Shown: piece by piece, positions 7,752 to 17,408 of the stretch
Layout: the number at the start of each line of letters is the position of its first letter
How positions within the stretch are numbered: position 1 is the first letter of the stretch
DNA from: Prochlorococcus sp. AG-418-G18
GTDB lineage: Bacteria; Cyanobacteriota; Cyanobacteriia; PCC-6307; Cyanobiaceae
NCBI GenBank assembly: GCA_003214215.1
Contig: QCLX01000011.1
Span: 1 to 42,544 of the forward strand
Reading direction: 5' to 3'
Length of the DNA stretch: 42,544 nt
The notes under the pieces: generated by a model
Database searches by the model: none
The model's input: only the letters and a program-made list of their open reading frames with translations
What the model was told of the DNA's origin: nothing
Translations under genes and position numbers: made by a program

Positions 7752-9221
7752 TTGAGAGATTTACTTAAAAAACCTATATGGCAAAATTTAGAGTTAGGAT
7801 ATGCAATCCCTGATAGTATTCATGCCGTTTCTGTAGCATTACCAACTTGGAATGATGTAATAAATTACGAGGAAAAAGATCAAGAATGCATGAATTTACT
7901 GAAGTCAATTTACCCACGATTCGGGCTAAACCCCATAGTGAAAAGATTATGCGAAAAAGTAAAAGAGCAAAATTACTACAACAATAAAAGTATCTGGCCA
8001 TACCCGAATGCAAGCTTAGCTTTTAAAGCTAAAAAATACATTGATAGAAATACTTCTGAACAATTCTCGTTAATAGAAAAAAGAAATAATTTAGCTTTCT
8101 TAATAACTGAAAAAGAAGGAAGTATTTATGCAAAATATTTTTGGCAACATACTGGTCTTGGTCTATCTTCAAGAGCTGCCGCTATAGAACTCGGTCTTGA
8201 AGATTGCCCTCCAAAATCTTACGTAAATGAATGTTCTCTAAGAATAAAAAATAGAATTTCTAAATCTACAAAAATTGACTCTAATGATATTCACTTAACT
8301 TCATCTGGAATGTCTGCATTGCATACATCATTAGAAATCATATATAAATTATTTCCAGCTAAACCAACACTTCAAGTTGGTTTTCCATATGTAGATGTAC
8401 TTAAATTACCAATGAAAATCTTTCACGGAGCAAAGTTAATTACAGAAGAAAATTGCGCGGATATTGAATTAGAAATCAAAAGAATAAATCCATCAGCATT
8501 AATTATTGAACTTCCAAGTAATCCAATGCTCAAATGTGTAAACATTAAAAAAATTTCAAAAATTGCAAAAAAGCTAAATATTCCTCTAATTGTTGACGAT
8601 ACAATTGGTTCGAATTTAAATATAAATTCCATAGAACATGCAGATATAGTTTTTACTTCACTTACAAAAATTTTTTCAGGTAGTGGTGATATTCTTGCCG
8701 GATCATTAATACTAAATCCAAAAAGCAAATGGATTGATCAGTTTAGAAATGCATTAAACGAGATTAATATTCCAATACTTTCCGATGGAGATATAGTTTA
8801 TCTAGAGAATGTTAGTAGAGATGTGAATCAAAGAGTTTTTGAACAAAATAAAGCATGTTTAGAATTAAAAAAAAGATTAGAGACTCATAGCGAGATTAAA
8901 AATATTTTCCATCCTGAAAATTGTCCAAATTTTAATTCTTTACTTACTTCTAATGGGGGATACGGCTGCTTATTATCGTTTGAATTAAATGGAGGATTGA
9001 ACAAAGCTAAAAAATTTTATGATTCTCTAAAAGTATCTAAAGGACCTAGTTTAGGTACAAAATTTACTCTAGTTTGTCCTTATGTTTTACTAGCTCATTA
9101 TGACGAGTTGGATTGGGCTGAAAGTTTTGGTATACCCTCGCACCTTATTAGAGTATCAGTTGGATTAGAAGACCAAGATCAATTATGGAAAACCTTTTCT
9201 GAAGCACTAAATAATTTCTAA
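7752..9221 (+). CDS. second, divergent Cys/Met-metabolism PLP enzyme (cystathionine gamma-synthase-like)
   Basis: This 489-residue protein starts with TTG, three bases after its upstream paralogue, so translation is probably coupled. It is about 100 residues longer than the usual 380-400, with an N-terminal extension of about 180 residues before the catalytic core. The PLP lysine is K306 in TSLTKIFSGSGDI and the cofactor aspartate is in LIVDDTIGS (about 279-287). SSGMSALHTS (184-193) matches the phosphate-binding loop. The YTRxGNP motif of the first enzyme is not evident. A cystathionine synthase or lyase role is inferred from fold and position next to cysK; the real substrate could differ. 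Confidence 0.75.
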   Translation: MRDLLKKPIWQNLELGYAIPDSIHAVSVALPTWNDVINYEEKDQECMNLLKSIYPRFGLNPIVKRLCEKVKEQNYYNNKSIWPYPNASLAFKAKKYIDRNTSEQFSLIEKRNNLAFLITEKEGSIYAKYFWQHTGLGLSSRAAAIELGLEDCPPKSYVNECSLRIKNRISKSTKIDSNDIHLTSSGMSALHTSLEIIYKLFPAKPTLQVGFPYVDVLKLPMKIFHGAKLITEENCADIELEIKRINPSALIIELPSNPMLKCVNIKKISKIAKKLNIPLIVDDTIGSNLNINSIEHADIVFTSLTKIFSGSGDILAGSLILNPKSKWIDQFRNALNEINIPILSDGDIVYLENVSRDVNQRVFEQNKACLELKKRLETHSEIKNIFHPENCPNFNSLLTSNGGYGCLLSFELNGGLNKAKKFYDSLKVSKGPSLGTKFTLVCPYVLLAHYDELDWAESFGIPSHLIRVSVGLEDQDQLWKTFSEALNNF

Positions 9222-9305
9222 ATTCCTAGTATTTACCGTATAGAAACTTATATACTCTTTTTCTGAATAATAGTTAGTATTAATATATATTTTCTCAATA
9301 TATAA

Positions 9306-10292
9306 ATGGCAAAAATTTATGAGGACAACAGTTTTGCTATTGGAAACACTCCATTAGTAAAATTAAAATCAGTTACTAAAAACGCGAAAGCTACAGTACT
9401 TGCAAAAATTGAAGGTAGAAACCCCGCTTATAGTGTCAAATGTAGGATCGGCGCAAACATGATCTGGGATGCAGAGAAAAGTGGGAAACTTACAAAAGAC
9501 AAAACTATTGTTGAGCCAACTTCTGGGAATACAGGAATTGCTCTAGCTTTTACTGCTTCAGCAAGAGGTTATAAACTGATCCTTACAATGCCAGAATCCA
9601 TGTCAATTGAAAGAAGAAGGGTTATGGCAGTGTTGGGTGCTGAAATTGTTTTAACAGAGGCATCTAAAGGTATGCCTGGAGCAATAGCTAAGGCTAAAGA
9701 AATTGCAGAAAGTAATCCTTCTCAATATTTCATGCCAGGTCAATTTGATAATCCAGCAAACCCTGAAATTCATTTCAAAACTACTGGACCAGAAATCTGG
9801 GATGATTGCGATGGTGAAATTGATGTCCTAGTTGCAGGGGTTGGAACTGGCGGCACAATTACAGGAGTTTCAAGATACATTAAGCAAGAGAAGGGCAAGA
9901 ATATTACTTCTGTAGCTGTAGAACCATCACACAGTCCTGTTATTACACAGACAATGAATGGAGAAGAGGTTAAATCCGGACCACATAAAATCCAAGGAAT
10001 TGGAGCAGGATTTATTCCTAAGAATCTTGACTTATCAATTGTTGATAAGGTCGAACAAGTAACAAATGACGAATCAATTGAGATGGCTCTTAGGTTAGCT
10101 AAAGAGGAAGGTCTATTAGTAGGAATATCTTGTGGGGCTGCCGCTGCTGCTGCTGTTAGATTAGCTGAACAAGATGAATATGCTGGGAAGACAATTGTAG
10201 TTGTTCTACCTGATTTAGCAGAGAGATATTTATCGTCAATTATGTTTACTGAAGTTCCAAGCGGAATCATTCAAGAACCAGTCAAAGCCTAA
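9306..10292 (+). CDS. cysK: cysteine synthase A (O-acetylserine sulfhydrylase)
   Basis: A 328-residue PLP enzyme that makes L-cysteine from O-acetylserine and sulfide. K45 in [11 protein letters not shown] is the PLP lysine, TSGNTG at 72-77 binds the substrate carboxylate, and [10 protein letters not shown] is the phosphate-binding glycine loop. Length and order match CysK. It is transcribed with or just after the two Cys/Met PLP enzymes, with an 84-base AT-rich gap that may hold its own promoter. It converges with queA, with the two stop codons only 2 bases apart. Confidence 0.96.
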   Translation: MAKIYEDNSFAIGNTPLVKLKSVTKNAKATVLAKIEGRNPAYSVKCRIGANMIWDAEKSGKLTKDKTIVEPTSGNTGIALAFTASARGYKLILTMPESMSIERRRVMAVLGAEIVLTEASKGMPGAIAKAKEIAESNPSQYFMPGQFDNPANPEIHFKTTGPEIWDDCDGEIDVLVAGVGTGGTITGVSRYIKQEKGKNITSVAVEPSHSPVITQTMNGEEVKSGPHKIQGIGAGFIPKNLDLSIVDKVEQVTNDESIEMALRLAKEEGLLVGISCGAAAAAAVRLAEQDEYAGKTIVVVLPDLAERYLSSIMFTEVPSGIIQEPVKA

Positions 10293-10294
10293 AG

Positions 10295-11419
10295 CTATTT
10301 TTTCTCCAGTAATGAATCTGGTGAAATATACATAGCATCGCCATAAGAGAAAAATCTATATTTTTCTTTTATGGCTTTTTTATACAAATCTAATAATCTT
10401 TCCCTACCAATCATTGCACTTACTAATAGTAATAATGAACTTTTAGGAAGATGAAAATTAGTTAATAATCCATCAACTACCTTAAATTTATAACCTGGCT
10501 TAATTACTAAATCCACGTATTTCGCTATAGGAATAAAGTCATTAATTTCGTTAGAATAACAACTTTCAAGAGCTCTCACGCTAGTTGTCCCAATAGCAAT
10601 TATTCTTCTATCTGTTTTCTTTATTTTTTTTATTTCCTCCACTACTTCCTCATTAACACTTACCCATTCTTTATGAAGTTTTAAGTCACTTAGATCTTCT
10701 TGATCAATTGGTTTAAATGTTCCATAGCCCACATGCAAAGTTATCGGTAAAATTATTACTCCTTTTTTTTTAAGATTGAAAATAAGACTTTTGCTTAAGT
10801 GTAAACCAGCAGTTGGCGCGGCAACGGCTCCTGGATTAGATGCATACTCAGTTTGATAACTATTCTCATGAAAATATTGTTCTTCGGAATTTTTTATATA
10901 AGGTGGGAGAGGGATTTCCCCGTATTTATCAAGAAGGTCATTCATTGCATTGAGATCAGTTATATTTTCAGGAAATTTAATAAATCTCCCTCCAGTTTCT
11001 TCATCAACCCCATCAACCATCAAATTAATATCTTGTGCAGAAGGAGATTTTAATATTATTTTTCTATTTATTTTTAACTTTTTTGCTGGTTTTGCCAAAC
11101 ATAACCAAACACATTCATGGGATCTTTCTAAGACTAATAATTCGACTAACGTCCTATTTTCTAATTGAACCTTTAACCTTGCCTTCATTACTTTAGTGTT
11201 ATTTACAACCACAAGATCGCCTTTTCTAAATTCATCTAAAAGATTCTTGATGAATTTATTAGTTAAGCAATTCTCTTCTAAAACACTATTCCTAACTATC
11301 ATCAATCTTGATTCATGTCTAATTGCAGAAGGTTTACTAGCAATTAATGAAGGATCAAGTAAATAATCATAAGCTTCAAGCTTATAATCTCTTTCTTCAT
11401 TATTAATTTGAGAAATCAA
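10295..11419 (-). CDS. queA: tRNA preQ1(34) S-adenosylmethionine ribosyltransferase-isomerase
   Basis: A 374-residue QueA, which transfers and rearranges the ribosyl group of SAM onto preQ1 at tRNA position 34, making epoxyqueuosine. Recognisable blocks are YDYLLDPSLIASKP at the N-terminus, VVNNTKVMKARL, PGAVAAPTAGLHLS and LHVGYGTFKPI in the centre, and VDGLLTNFHLPKSSLLLLVS near the C-terminus. Length is normal for the family. It lies 6 bases downstream of the E2 gene on the same strand. Confidence 0.96.
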   Translation of the reverse strand: MISQINNEERDYKLEAYDYLLDPSLIASKPSAIRHESRLMIVRNSVLEENCLTNKFIKNLLDEFRKGDLVVVNNTKVMKARLKVQLENRTLVELLVLERSHECVWLCLAKPAKKLKINRKIILKSPSAQDINLMVDGVDEETGGRFIKFPENITDLNAMNDLLDKYGEIPLPPYIKNSEEQYFHENSYQTEYASNPGAVAAPTAGLHLSKSLIFNLKKKGVIILPITLHVGYGTFKPIDQEDLSDLKLHKEWVSVNEEVVEEIKKIKKTDRRIIAIGTTSVRALESCYSNEINDFIPIAKYVDLVIKPGYKFKVVDGLLTNFHLPKSSLLLLVSAMIGRERLLDLYKKAIKEKYRFFSYGDAMYISPDSLLEKK

Positions 11420-11425
11420 TTAAAT

Positions 11426-12793
11426 TTAGGAGACAAGAGTCTCAGGCTCATCTTCAATTAGGGAAGCCAAGTCTTTTAAGAATGAAGCTCCATCAGCTCC
11501 ATAGATCACTCTATGATCAGCTGTTAGATTTACTTGCATTATTTTTTTAACAGATATTGAACCATCACTATTAGCAACAACGGTTGGTTTCGATGATGCT
11601 ATGGCTAAAATAGCACCGGTACCTGGAGGAAGGATTGCGTCAAATCTATCAACTCCAAACATCCCAAGGTTAGATAAAGTGAAGGTTCCCGTTGAGTATT
11701 CATCAGGTTCTAATTGTTTTGATCTTGATCTTTTTACGAGATCTTTCCATTCCCTAGACAATTCAAATAAATCAGTATTGCATGGCTCTTTTAAAACTGG
11801 AGTTATTAGTCCACCATCTTCCATCGCAACAGCAACAGCAATATTTATATTTTCTGGATAAGAAATTCCATTCTCTGAAAAACTTGAGTTAACTTGAGGA
11901 TGTTTCTTTAGTGTCTTTGCAACTGCCTTTACTAGTAAAGCAGTCATAGTAACTCCGTTCTGTTTTACTTTTTTGTAGAAATTATCTAATTTATCTGTAT
12001 TAATAGAGTATCCAACCCTAAAACATGGCACATCTAAACTAGATTCCATATTTTTATTTACCGCTTTTTGAAGAGTATTAAATTGAATTGTTTCTCCGGG
12101 ATTACCAAAACTATTTCCTGAAGTTTCTGGTTTACTTTCAACTCCCAAATTTGCACCAGGTATACTTGCAGGCGAACCACCTTCACCTATCCATGGTATA
12201 GAGACTGGTTGGCCATTAGCTTTTAAAATATCATCGGCTTGAATCCTTCCGTGAGGTCCGGATCCATGAACCTTTGCTAAATCAACACCCATTTGAGAGG
12301 CAAGTTTTTTAGCTCTTGGAGATGCAATCACCCTCGAAGAAACATTACTCGTAGCAGCATTTATTTGATCACTATTAAAAGATGAGACTGCCTTTTCACT
12401 CATTAATACGACTTCTTTTTCTTGTTTTTCAACAATTTCACTTTGAACCACAGGTTTTTCTTCAGTTTTATTACTTACTAATTCAAGTTGATCCGAACTA
12501 GAAACTTCGGGTTGATTTCCTTTATTTTGTTCTTGAACAGAAGCTATCTCATCCTCATTTTCTACAATAAGACCGATAGTCTCTCCTACTGGTGCAGTGC
12601 TGCCAGCAGGCATTAAAACAGCCGCAAGATATCCATCTTGAAAAGATTCAACATCCATATCTGCCTTGTCAGATTCAACAACCAAGACAGATTCACCTCT
12701 TTCAACTTTATCTCCTGGATTTTTCAACCATTCCACAATCTTGCCCTCCGTCATAGTAGAACTCAAGGCAGGCATGAATATTTCGTGAGACAT
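11426..12793 (-). CDS. pdhC: dihydrolipoamide acetyltransferase, E2 of pyruvate dehydrogenase
   Basis: This 455-residue E2 moves acetyl groups from the E1 active site to CoA. A single lipoyl domain covers about 1-75 with the lipoylated lysine K43 in VVESDKADMDVES. A Glu/Val/Ser-rich linker follows (about 85-150). The E1/E3-binding domain holds ASPRAKKLASQMGVDL and GSGPHGRI (about 158-188). A second linker precedes the catalytic domain, which ends with TADHRVIYGADGASFL, containing the catalytic His of the DHR motif. lipB, which supplies the octanoyl precursor of lipoate, lies upstream on the same strand two genes away. Confidence 0.95.
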   Translation of the reverse strand: MSHEIFMPALSSTMTEGKIVEWLKNPGDKVERGESVLVVESDKADMDVESFQDGYLAAVLMPAGSTAPVGETIGLIVENEDEIASVQEQNKGNQPEVSSSDQLELVSNKTEEKPVVQSEIVEKQEKEVVLMSEKAVSSFNSDQINAATSNVSSRVIASPRAKKLASQMGVDLAKVHGSGPHGRIQADDILKANGQPVSIPWIGEGGSPASIPGANLGVESKPETSGNSFGNPGETIQFNTLQKAVNKNMESSLDVPCFRVGYSINTDKLDNFYKKVKQNGVTMTALLVKAVAKTLKKHPQVNSSFSENGISYPENINIAVAVAMEDGGLITPVLKEPCNTDLFELSREWKDLVKRSRSKQLEPDEYSTGTFTLSNLGMFGVDRFDAILPPGTGAILAIASSKPTVVANSDGSISVKKIMQVNLTADHRVIYGADGASFLKDLASLIEDEPETLVS

Positions 12794-13011
12794 AAGAAAA
12801 TTGTTATTGCATAAGTTTCAAGGGATTTCTACCAAACTTCCTAAAGTTTTTATGGTTAAGAACCCTTTAAACTCTTGTTTTAATTATACGAAATCATGTT
12901 CACAGTGGGAACTCTTAAAACTTAAGAAAGTAATAATTTAGATCGATTAGAATTTAAAACTTTTCGAAATTAAGATTTACTTATATTTATCAAAAATACT
13001 AAATCTTCTCT

Positions 13012-13455
13012 TTAATTATTATCTATAGATTGAATAACTCCATCTTTAACCGTAATCGATACTTGCATTTTTTCAATAAGATTGTCTCCCACAGTGACGT
13101 CACAGAAACTATCCACTTGCCCTTGATCAACAATTTCGTCCATTTTTAATTCGCGAACTTGACTCTGTTGTTGAAGAAGATTTCTTTTTTGTTCTTCAAT
13201 TTCATTTCGTTTTGCTGCGACTTGTTGTTGCACCTGACTAACCTGTTCTTGAACCCTTGGATCTAGGGGATTAACCGATTGGGATCTAATATTATTTACT
13301 ATTTGCTGACCCTCTTGCTCCAGTTGCGATAATTGCTGATCAATGTTTGAAATTGCTTTACTTAATTCTTTTTCAGCATCTTCCTTCCAAGTTGGTGTAA
13401 CTACAGCTTTAATAGCTATTGAGCGCTTTATAGATATTGAGTTTTTTGTTTCCAT
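13012..13455 (-). CDS. YlqD family protein
   Basis: A 147-residue protein with a long central coiled-coil stretch rich in Gln and Glu (about 30-98), flanked by beta-forming ends. The N-terminal SIKRSIAIKAVVTPTWKEDAEKEL and the C-terminal DNLIEKMQVSITVKDGVI resemble the YlqD family found in Firmicutes and cyanobacteria, whose function is unknown. It lies between the E2 gene and the acyl synthetase gene on the same strand, with an empty 220-base gap on its E2 side, so it is probably the end of a transcript. Confidence 0.75.
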   Translation of the reverse strand: METKNSISIKRSIAIKAVVTPTWKEDAEKELSKAISNIDQQLSQLEQEGQQIVNNIRSQSVNPLDPRVQEQVSQVQQQVAAKRNEIEEQKRNLLQQQSQVRELKMDEIVDQGQVDSFCDVTVGDNLIEKMQVSITVKDGVIQSIDNN

Positions 13456-13493
13456 AAAAAATTAAATTACCTTTTCAATATAGATAGAACAAA

Positions 13494-15437
13494 TCAAATT
13501 TTCTTACTAAATTTGTTTTCATACATATTTTCTATTTTTAATGAATACTTTTTTTCTATTTCTTTTCTTTTTTGTTTAAGAGTTTGTGTTAATAACCCAT
13601 TTTCTAGAGTAAAGGCATCAACAAAATAACAATCTAATATTTGTTCTTCTGATCTTGCTCCTAATCGACTTTTAAGCAAATTATTAATTTGTGATTTGAA
13701 AAATGTACCAATTTTCTTATTCAGGTTTAATTTTGAAAGGTCTTCTTCCAAAAACTTGCTTTTAACCAATTCGACATTAGGAACTACAAGGGCTGTTAAA
13801 CATTTCTTATCTTGTCCTACTAATTGAATCTGATTAATAAATTCAGAACTAAGAATTTCAGTCTCTAGCGGATTCGGTTCTATATTTTCACCACTTGATA
13901 GCACTATTGTATCCTTGGCTCTTCCTGTTATAAAGAGAGAACCATTTGGTATTAGAAAACCTAAATCACCAGTATCAAACCAACCATCCTTTGATAAAAC
14001 ATCATTTGTAGCTATTTCATTATTAAGATAACCTTTCATTACTTGCGGGCCCCTAACAAGAATTTTCCCGACTTCTCTGAACTTCAGAATCTTTTTTTTA
14101 TCATCATTCACTATTTTGATTTCAGTAAATGAAAGAGGCTGCCCAGATGATCCTCTAACATTTAATTCTCTTCTCCTACAAGTTAATACTGGACTAGTTT
14201 CTGTGAGTCCATATCCCACCAAAACATCTACACCTAAAGATTCAAAAAAAAGATCTACATGTTCTGGCAATGCACCTCCACCATTAATGGGAAATTTCAG
14301 TTTTTCTCCGCATAGTTGTCTAAGAATATTCGGCCATAAAAAAATAGTAGACAATTTATGTAAAGGATATCGGCTAATAACAGAACCCAGTAAGGGGATT
14401 TTTGATTTAATAGTTATTTGATTTATATCTATATTTCTTATCTTTCTAAGACTTCTTTTGAAAACCGAACTATTACTTATCAAAAACTTAATAAGTTTTT
14501 GCTTTTTGGAAGGCATTTTTTTCAAAGCCTGAAAAAAACCATCATGTATTGCTTCCCACAGTCTCGGTACAGTAGCCATGACAACAGGTTTTATTTGTGT
14601 AATATCATCTTTAAGAAATTTTGGAATTGTATAGTATTGAGAACAACCGCATGAAAAAAAGAAGTATTCAGCACTTCTCTCATAAGAATGCCAGATAGGC
14701 AAAACGCTTAATACAGAGGTCCCTGGTACTGGATCAGCGATATAGGCTAAATTGATTATTTGATGTAAAAAATTTGCATGAGTCAAAGGCACACCTTTAG
14801 GTTTTCCGGTCGTCCCAGAAGTGTAAAGAATAGTAGCGACGTCATCAATTTCTGGATTAAATTTTTCAAGATTATTATTTTGTAAATTTTCTTTTTCTAC
14901 TGAACTTATGAATGTACTCCAACTTATTAAACTTTCAAATTGTTCATCTTCTAAATTAATTATAAATTTCAGTCTTTTTTTTAATTCTTCTTTGTTGTTT
15001 AACTTTAGCCAAATTTCCTTAGATTGAACTATTAGTCCTACTGAATTAGAGTGCCCAATAATATAGTCTAATTCTACTGAAGGAGAATTAATACCTCTCA
15101 CTGCATTTATAGCTCCTAAACGCATTAAGCCTTGATCTACTGCTAGCCATCTTGGAGAATTTTCAGATATTACAGTAACTACATCCCCCTTTTTTAAACC
15201 ATAATTTTCGAAAGAAAAAGAGACTTTTGTTATTAAATCAGCCAGCTCAGAATAAGAAAATTTTTCTTTGTATTTCCCTCTTAAATCGCAAACAGCTAAA
15301 GTATCACCACATTTAAATTTTAATTTTTCCCAAATTTGATCTATATGATCAAGGTTCTTAATAAAATCTCTATTTTTGGCAAATGTATTTTTTTTAGAAA
15401 GAGGTTTGGCTGCAGGCCAATACGCTAAATCACCCAT
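13494..15437 (-). CDS. aas: long-chain acyl-ACP/acyl-CoA synthetase (AMP-forming)
   Basis: A 647-residue ANL-superfamily enzyme that activates fatty acids through an acyl-adenylate. The P-loop motif ILYTSGTTGKPKGVPLTHAN is near 205-225, the GYGLTETSPV motif is near residue 410, and the WFDTGDLGF motif with TGRAKDTIVLSSGENIEP lies near 490-525. Cyanobacteria use their single long-chain enzyme as an acyl-ACP synthetase that recycles free fatty acids released from membrane lipids; that specificity is inferred from lineage. Next upstream gene is lipB, 27 bases away, also on the - strand. Confidence 0.88.
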   Translation of the reverse strand: MGDLAYWPAAKPLSKKNTFAKNRDFIKNLDHIDQIWEKLKFKCGDTLAVCDLRGKYKEKFSYSELADLITKVSFSFENYGLKKGDVVTVISENSPRWLAVDQGLMRLGAINAVRGINSPSVELDYIIGHSNSVGLIVQSKEIWLKLNNKEELKKRLKFIINLEDEQFESLISWSTFISSVEKENLQNNNLEKFNPEIDDVATILYTSGTTGKPKGVPLTHANFLHQIINLAYIADPVPGTSVLSVLPIWHSYERSAEYFFFSCGCSQYYTIPKFLKDDITQIKPVVMATVPRLWEAIHDGFFQALKKMPSKKQKLIKFLISNSSVFKRSLRKIRNIDINQITIKSKIPLLGSVISRYPLHKLSTIFLWPNILRQLCGEKLKFPINGGGALPEHVDLFFESLGVDVLVGYGLTETSPVLTCRRRELNVRGSSGQPLSFTEIKIVNDDKKKILKFREVGKILVRGPQVMKGYLNNEIATNDVLSKDGWFDTGDLGFLIPNGSLFITGRAKDTIVLSSGENIEPNPLETEILSSEFINQIQLVGQDKKCLTALVVPNVELVKSKFLEEDLSKLNLNKKIGTFFKSQINNLLKSRLGARSEEQILDCYFVDAFTLENGLLTQTLKQKRKEIEKKYSLKIENMYENKFSKKI

Positions 15438-15464
15438 ATTAAATTGATTTTGAAATTTTAATTT

Positions 15465-16115
15465 CTATTTTGATATAAAATCAAAATTAAATTCTTCCTC
15501 GATGGTTTTTTTAACAATTCTCTTGACTTCTTGAATATTTAAATTTTTGTTGTAATCAATCATATTTGCCATAAGACAATTTTCTATTCCACAAGGAACA
15601 ATCTTATTAAAGTTTTCTAATTCGCAGTCAATATTGATTGAAAATCCATTTATCGTAATCCATCTTTTACACCCAATTCCAATTGATGCGATTTTCTTAT
15701 TTCCTATCCAAACACCAGTAAACCCTTTTCTAGAGTGACAATCGATATTAAAAGCTCCAAGGATTTTTATAATAATTTCTTCAATTTTTCTTAAGTACCA
15801 ATTTAAATCTTTATTAAAATTTTTCAAATCTAAGACCAAATACGTTACTAATTGTCCTGGCATATGACAAGTTACCTCACCACCTCTATCAATCTTAAAA
15901 ACATCATATTTATCATCATTTAGAGAAAATAGTAAATTATCGTAATTAGATCCTCTCCCCAATGTATAACAGAGTTGATGCTCCCCTATCCAAATAAAAT
16001 CAGGGTTAGAATTATCTAAAATCAATGCCTCCTGATATTCTTTTTGTAATTTATAAACATCATTAAAAGAAGAAATATTATCAGGTTGTTTAATTATTGC
16101 TGTTCTATTATCCAT
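15465..16115 (-). CDS. lipB: lipoyl(octanoyl) transferase
   Basis: This 216-residue protein moves octanoyl groups from ACP to lipoyl-domain lysines. Visible family blocks are YTLGRGS and [20 protein letters not shown] (first third), [20 protein letters not shown] with the catalytic lysine of the KIA(S/A)IG motif, and [13 protein letters not shown] with the acyl-carrying cysteine. Size is usual for LipB. The E2 subunit encoded two genes downstream is an obvious acceptor. It is divergent from hpf. Confidence 0.93.
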   Translation of the reverse strand: MDNRTAIIKQPDNISSFNDVYKLQKEYQEALILDNSNPDFIWIGEHQLCYTLGRGSNYDNLLFSLNDDKYDVFKIDRGGEVTCHMPGQLVTYLVLDLKNFNKDLNWYLRKIEEIIIKILGAFNIDCHSRKGFTGVWIGNKKIASIGIGCKRWITINGFSINIDCELENFNKIVPCGIENCLMANMIDYNKNLNIQEVKRIVKKTIEEEFNFDFISK

Positions 16116-16159
16116 ATTTAAGTAGATTTAGAAAGTAAGTAAATATTTTTAGATTTGTT

Positions 16160-16744
16160 ATGAAAATTTTAATCCATGGAAAGAATCTTGAGCTCACTGG
16201 AGCATTAAAAGAATATACTGAGGCAAAGATAGAAAAAGCAACTCATCACTATAAAGATATCGTTAAAGAAGCCGACATACACCTTTCAATAGAAAAGAAC
16301 CCAAGAGTCTCGTTCCAAACTGCAGAAGTTACTATTTTTGCAAATGGTATTGTTATTAGAGCTGAAGAAAAAACTGAAAATCTATACTCAAGCATTGATT
16401 TAGTTTCAAATAAACTTTGTAGAAAATTACGTAAATATAAAGAAAGAAACAATAAAACAATTCATAATAAACAATTTAAAAATAAAGATTCTTTACCAAT
16501 TGAAAGTATGGAATCAAATTTTTTAGATAAAGCTTTTTTTAAAGAAGGAACTGAAGCAAGTCTGCCTGAGCCATCTATAAAAAATAAATACTTTGAAATG
16601 ACTCCAATTTCATCAGACGAAGCAAGAAAACAATTAGATCTAATTGATCATGATTTTTATGTTTTTCGAAACAAGAAAAATAATGAACTTCAAGTTATAT
16701 ATAAAAGGAATCATGGAGGTTATGGATTGATTCAATCTAAATAA
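16160..16744 (+). CDS. hpf: ribosome hibernation-promoting factor (long HPF / LrtA)
   Basis: A 194-residue protein with two domains. The N-terminal part (about 1-100) has the beta-alpha fold of HPF/YfiA and starts MKILIHGKNLELTGALKEY. The C-terminal dimerisation domain (about 140-194) contains FEMTPISSDEARKQLDLIDHDFYVFRN. Long HPF joins 70S ribosomes into inactive 100S dimers. In cyanobacteria this gene is known as lrtA, a light-repressed transcript. The next gene begins 7 bases after its stop. Confidence 0.93.
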   Translation: MKILIHGKNLELTGALKEYTEAKIEKATHHYKDIVKEADIHLSIEKNPRVSFQTAEVTIFANGIVIRAEEKTENLYSSIDLVSNKLCRKLRKYKERNNKTIHNKQFKNKDSLPIESMESNFLDKAFFKEGTEASLPEPSIKNKYFEMTPISSDEARKQLDLIDHDFYVFRNKKNNELQVIYKRNHGGYGLIQSK

Positions 16745-16751
16745 TTTTTAA

Positions 16752-17408
16752 ATGCCCAATATAGAATATGAATTAAACGAGAAAATTCATGCGATTATTA
16801 TTAACCCTTATTTATCATGGGAAGATTTCTGTGTGAATTGCGATTTAATAAGAAAATACAATATCAAAAATATTTCTACTTCACTAAATTATTTAACTGA
16901 TCTTAAAAACTGTTTGGGTAATTACAGTGTGGATATAAACGCACTTATTTCTTACCCTTTAGCAGATTTACCAGTTTCATTTATTGAAGAATTAGTTTGT
17001 TTTGCAAAAGATAAGGGTGCAAAAGGAATTGAATATATCCCAAACTTTATCAATTTATCCAAAAAAAATTTAGAAACTTTCGCTGCTGAAATTGAGCAAG
17101 TTAAATTATCTGGATTACCAGTTTCAATAATCATAAATAAATCAAAACTACAAGAAGAGGTTTTTATTAATGCGATAGAAATATGTTTGGAATTAGGAAT
17201 AAAAAATTTTCAATTCGGGGACGGGTTTGGATCTCCTCTTACATCTAATGATGTCCCCGAAATACTAAAAATAACAGGCTCTCAAAATCAAATAAAAGTT
17301 GTAGGTGGTATAAAAAAACTGACACAAGTTATTGATTTGTTTGATAATGGAATTAGTTGCGTTGGAACTTCTAATTTTTGTGAGATTTTCCAAGAAGTAA
17401 ATTTTTAA
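16752..17408 (+). CDS. deoC: DeoC-like deoxyribose-phosphate aldolase, divergent active site
   Basis: A 218-residue TIM-barrel protein in the position and size range of DeoC (about 220 residues), which cleaves 2-deoxyribose-5-phosphate. The stretch IKVVGGIKKL near the C-terminus corresponds to the family's GGI motif, and the FGDGFGSPLT segment to the usual VKTSTGFG segment. At that second place I do not see the Schiff-base lysine of standard DeoC: Gln or Phe occupies the site. The protein may therefore have altered or no aldolase activity. It lies between hpf and recO, with its stop directly abutting the recO start. Confidence 0.72.
   Translation: MPNIEYELNEKIHAIIINPYLSWEDFCVNCDLIRKYNIKNISTSLNYLTDLKNCLGNYSVDINALISYPLADLPVSFIEELVCFAKDKGAKGIEYIPNFINLSKKNLETFAAEIEQVKLSGLPVSIIINKSKLQEEVFINAIEICLELGIKNFQFGDGFGSPLTSNDVPEILKITGSQNQIKVVGGIKKLTQVIDLFDNGISCVGTSNFCEIFQEVNF

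Noticed and set aside
9770-10270. A 166-codon frame antisense to cysK
   Set aside because: cysK is an unambiguous gene on the other strand; the antisense frame has no recognisable domain and arises from its codon pattern.
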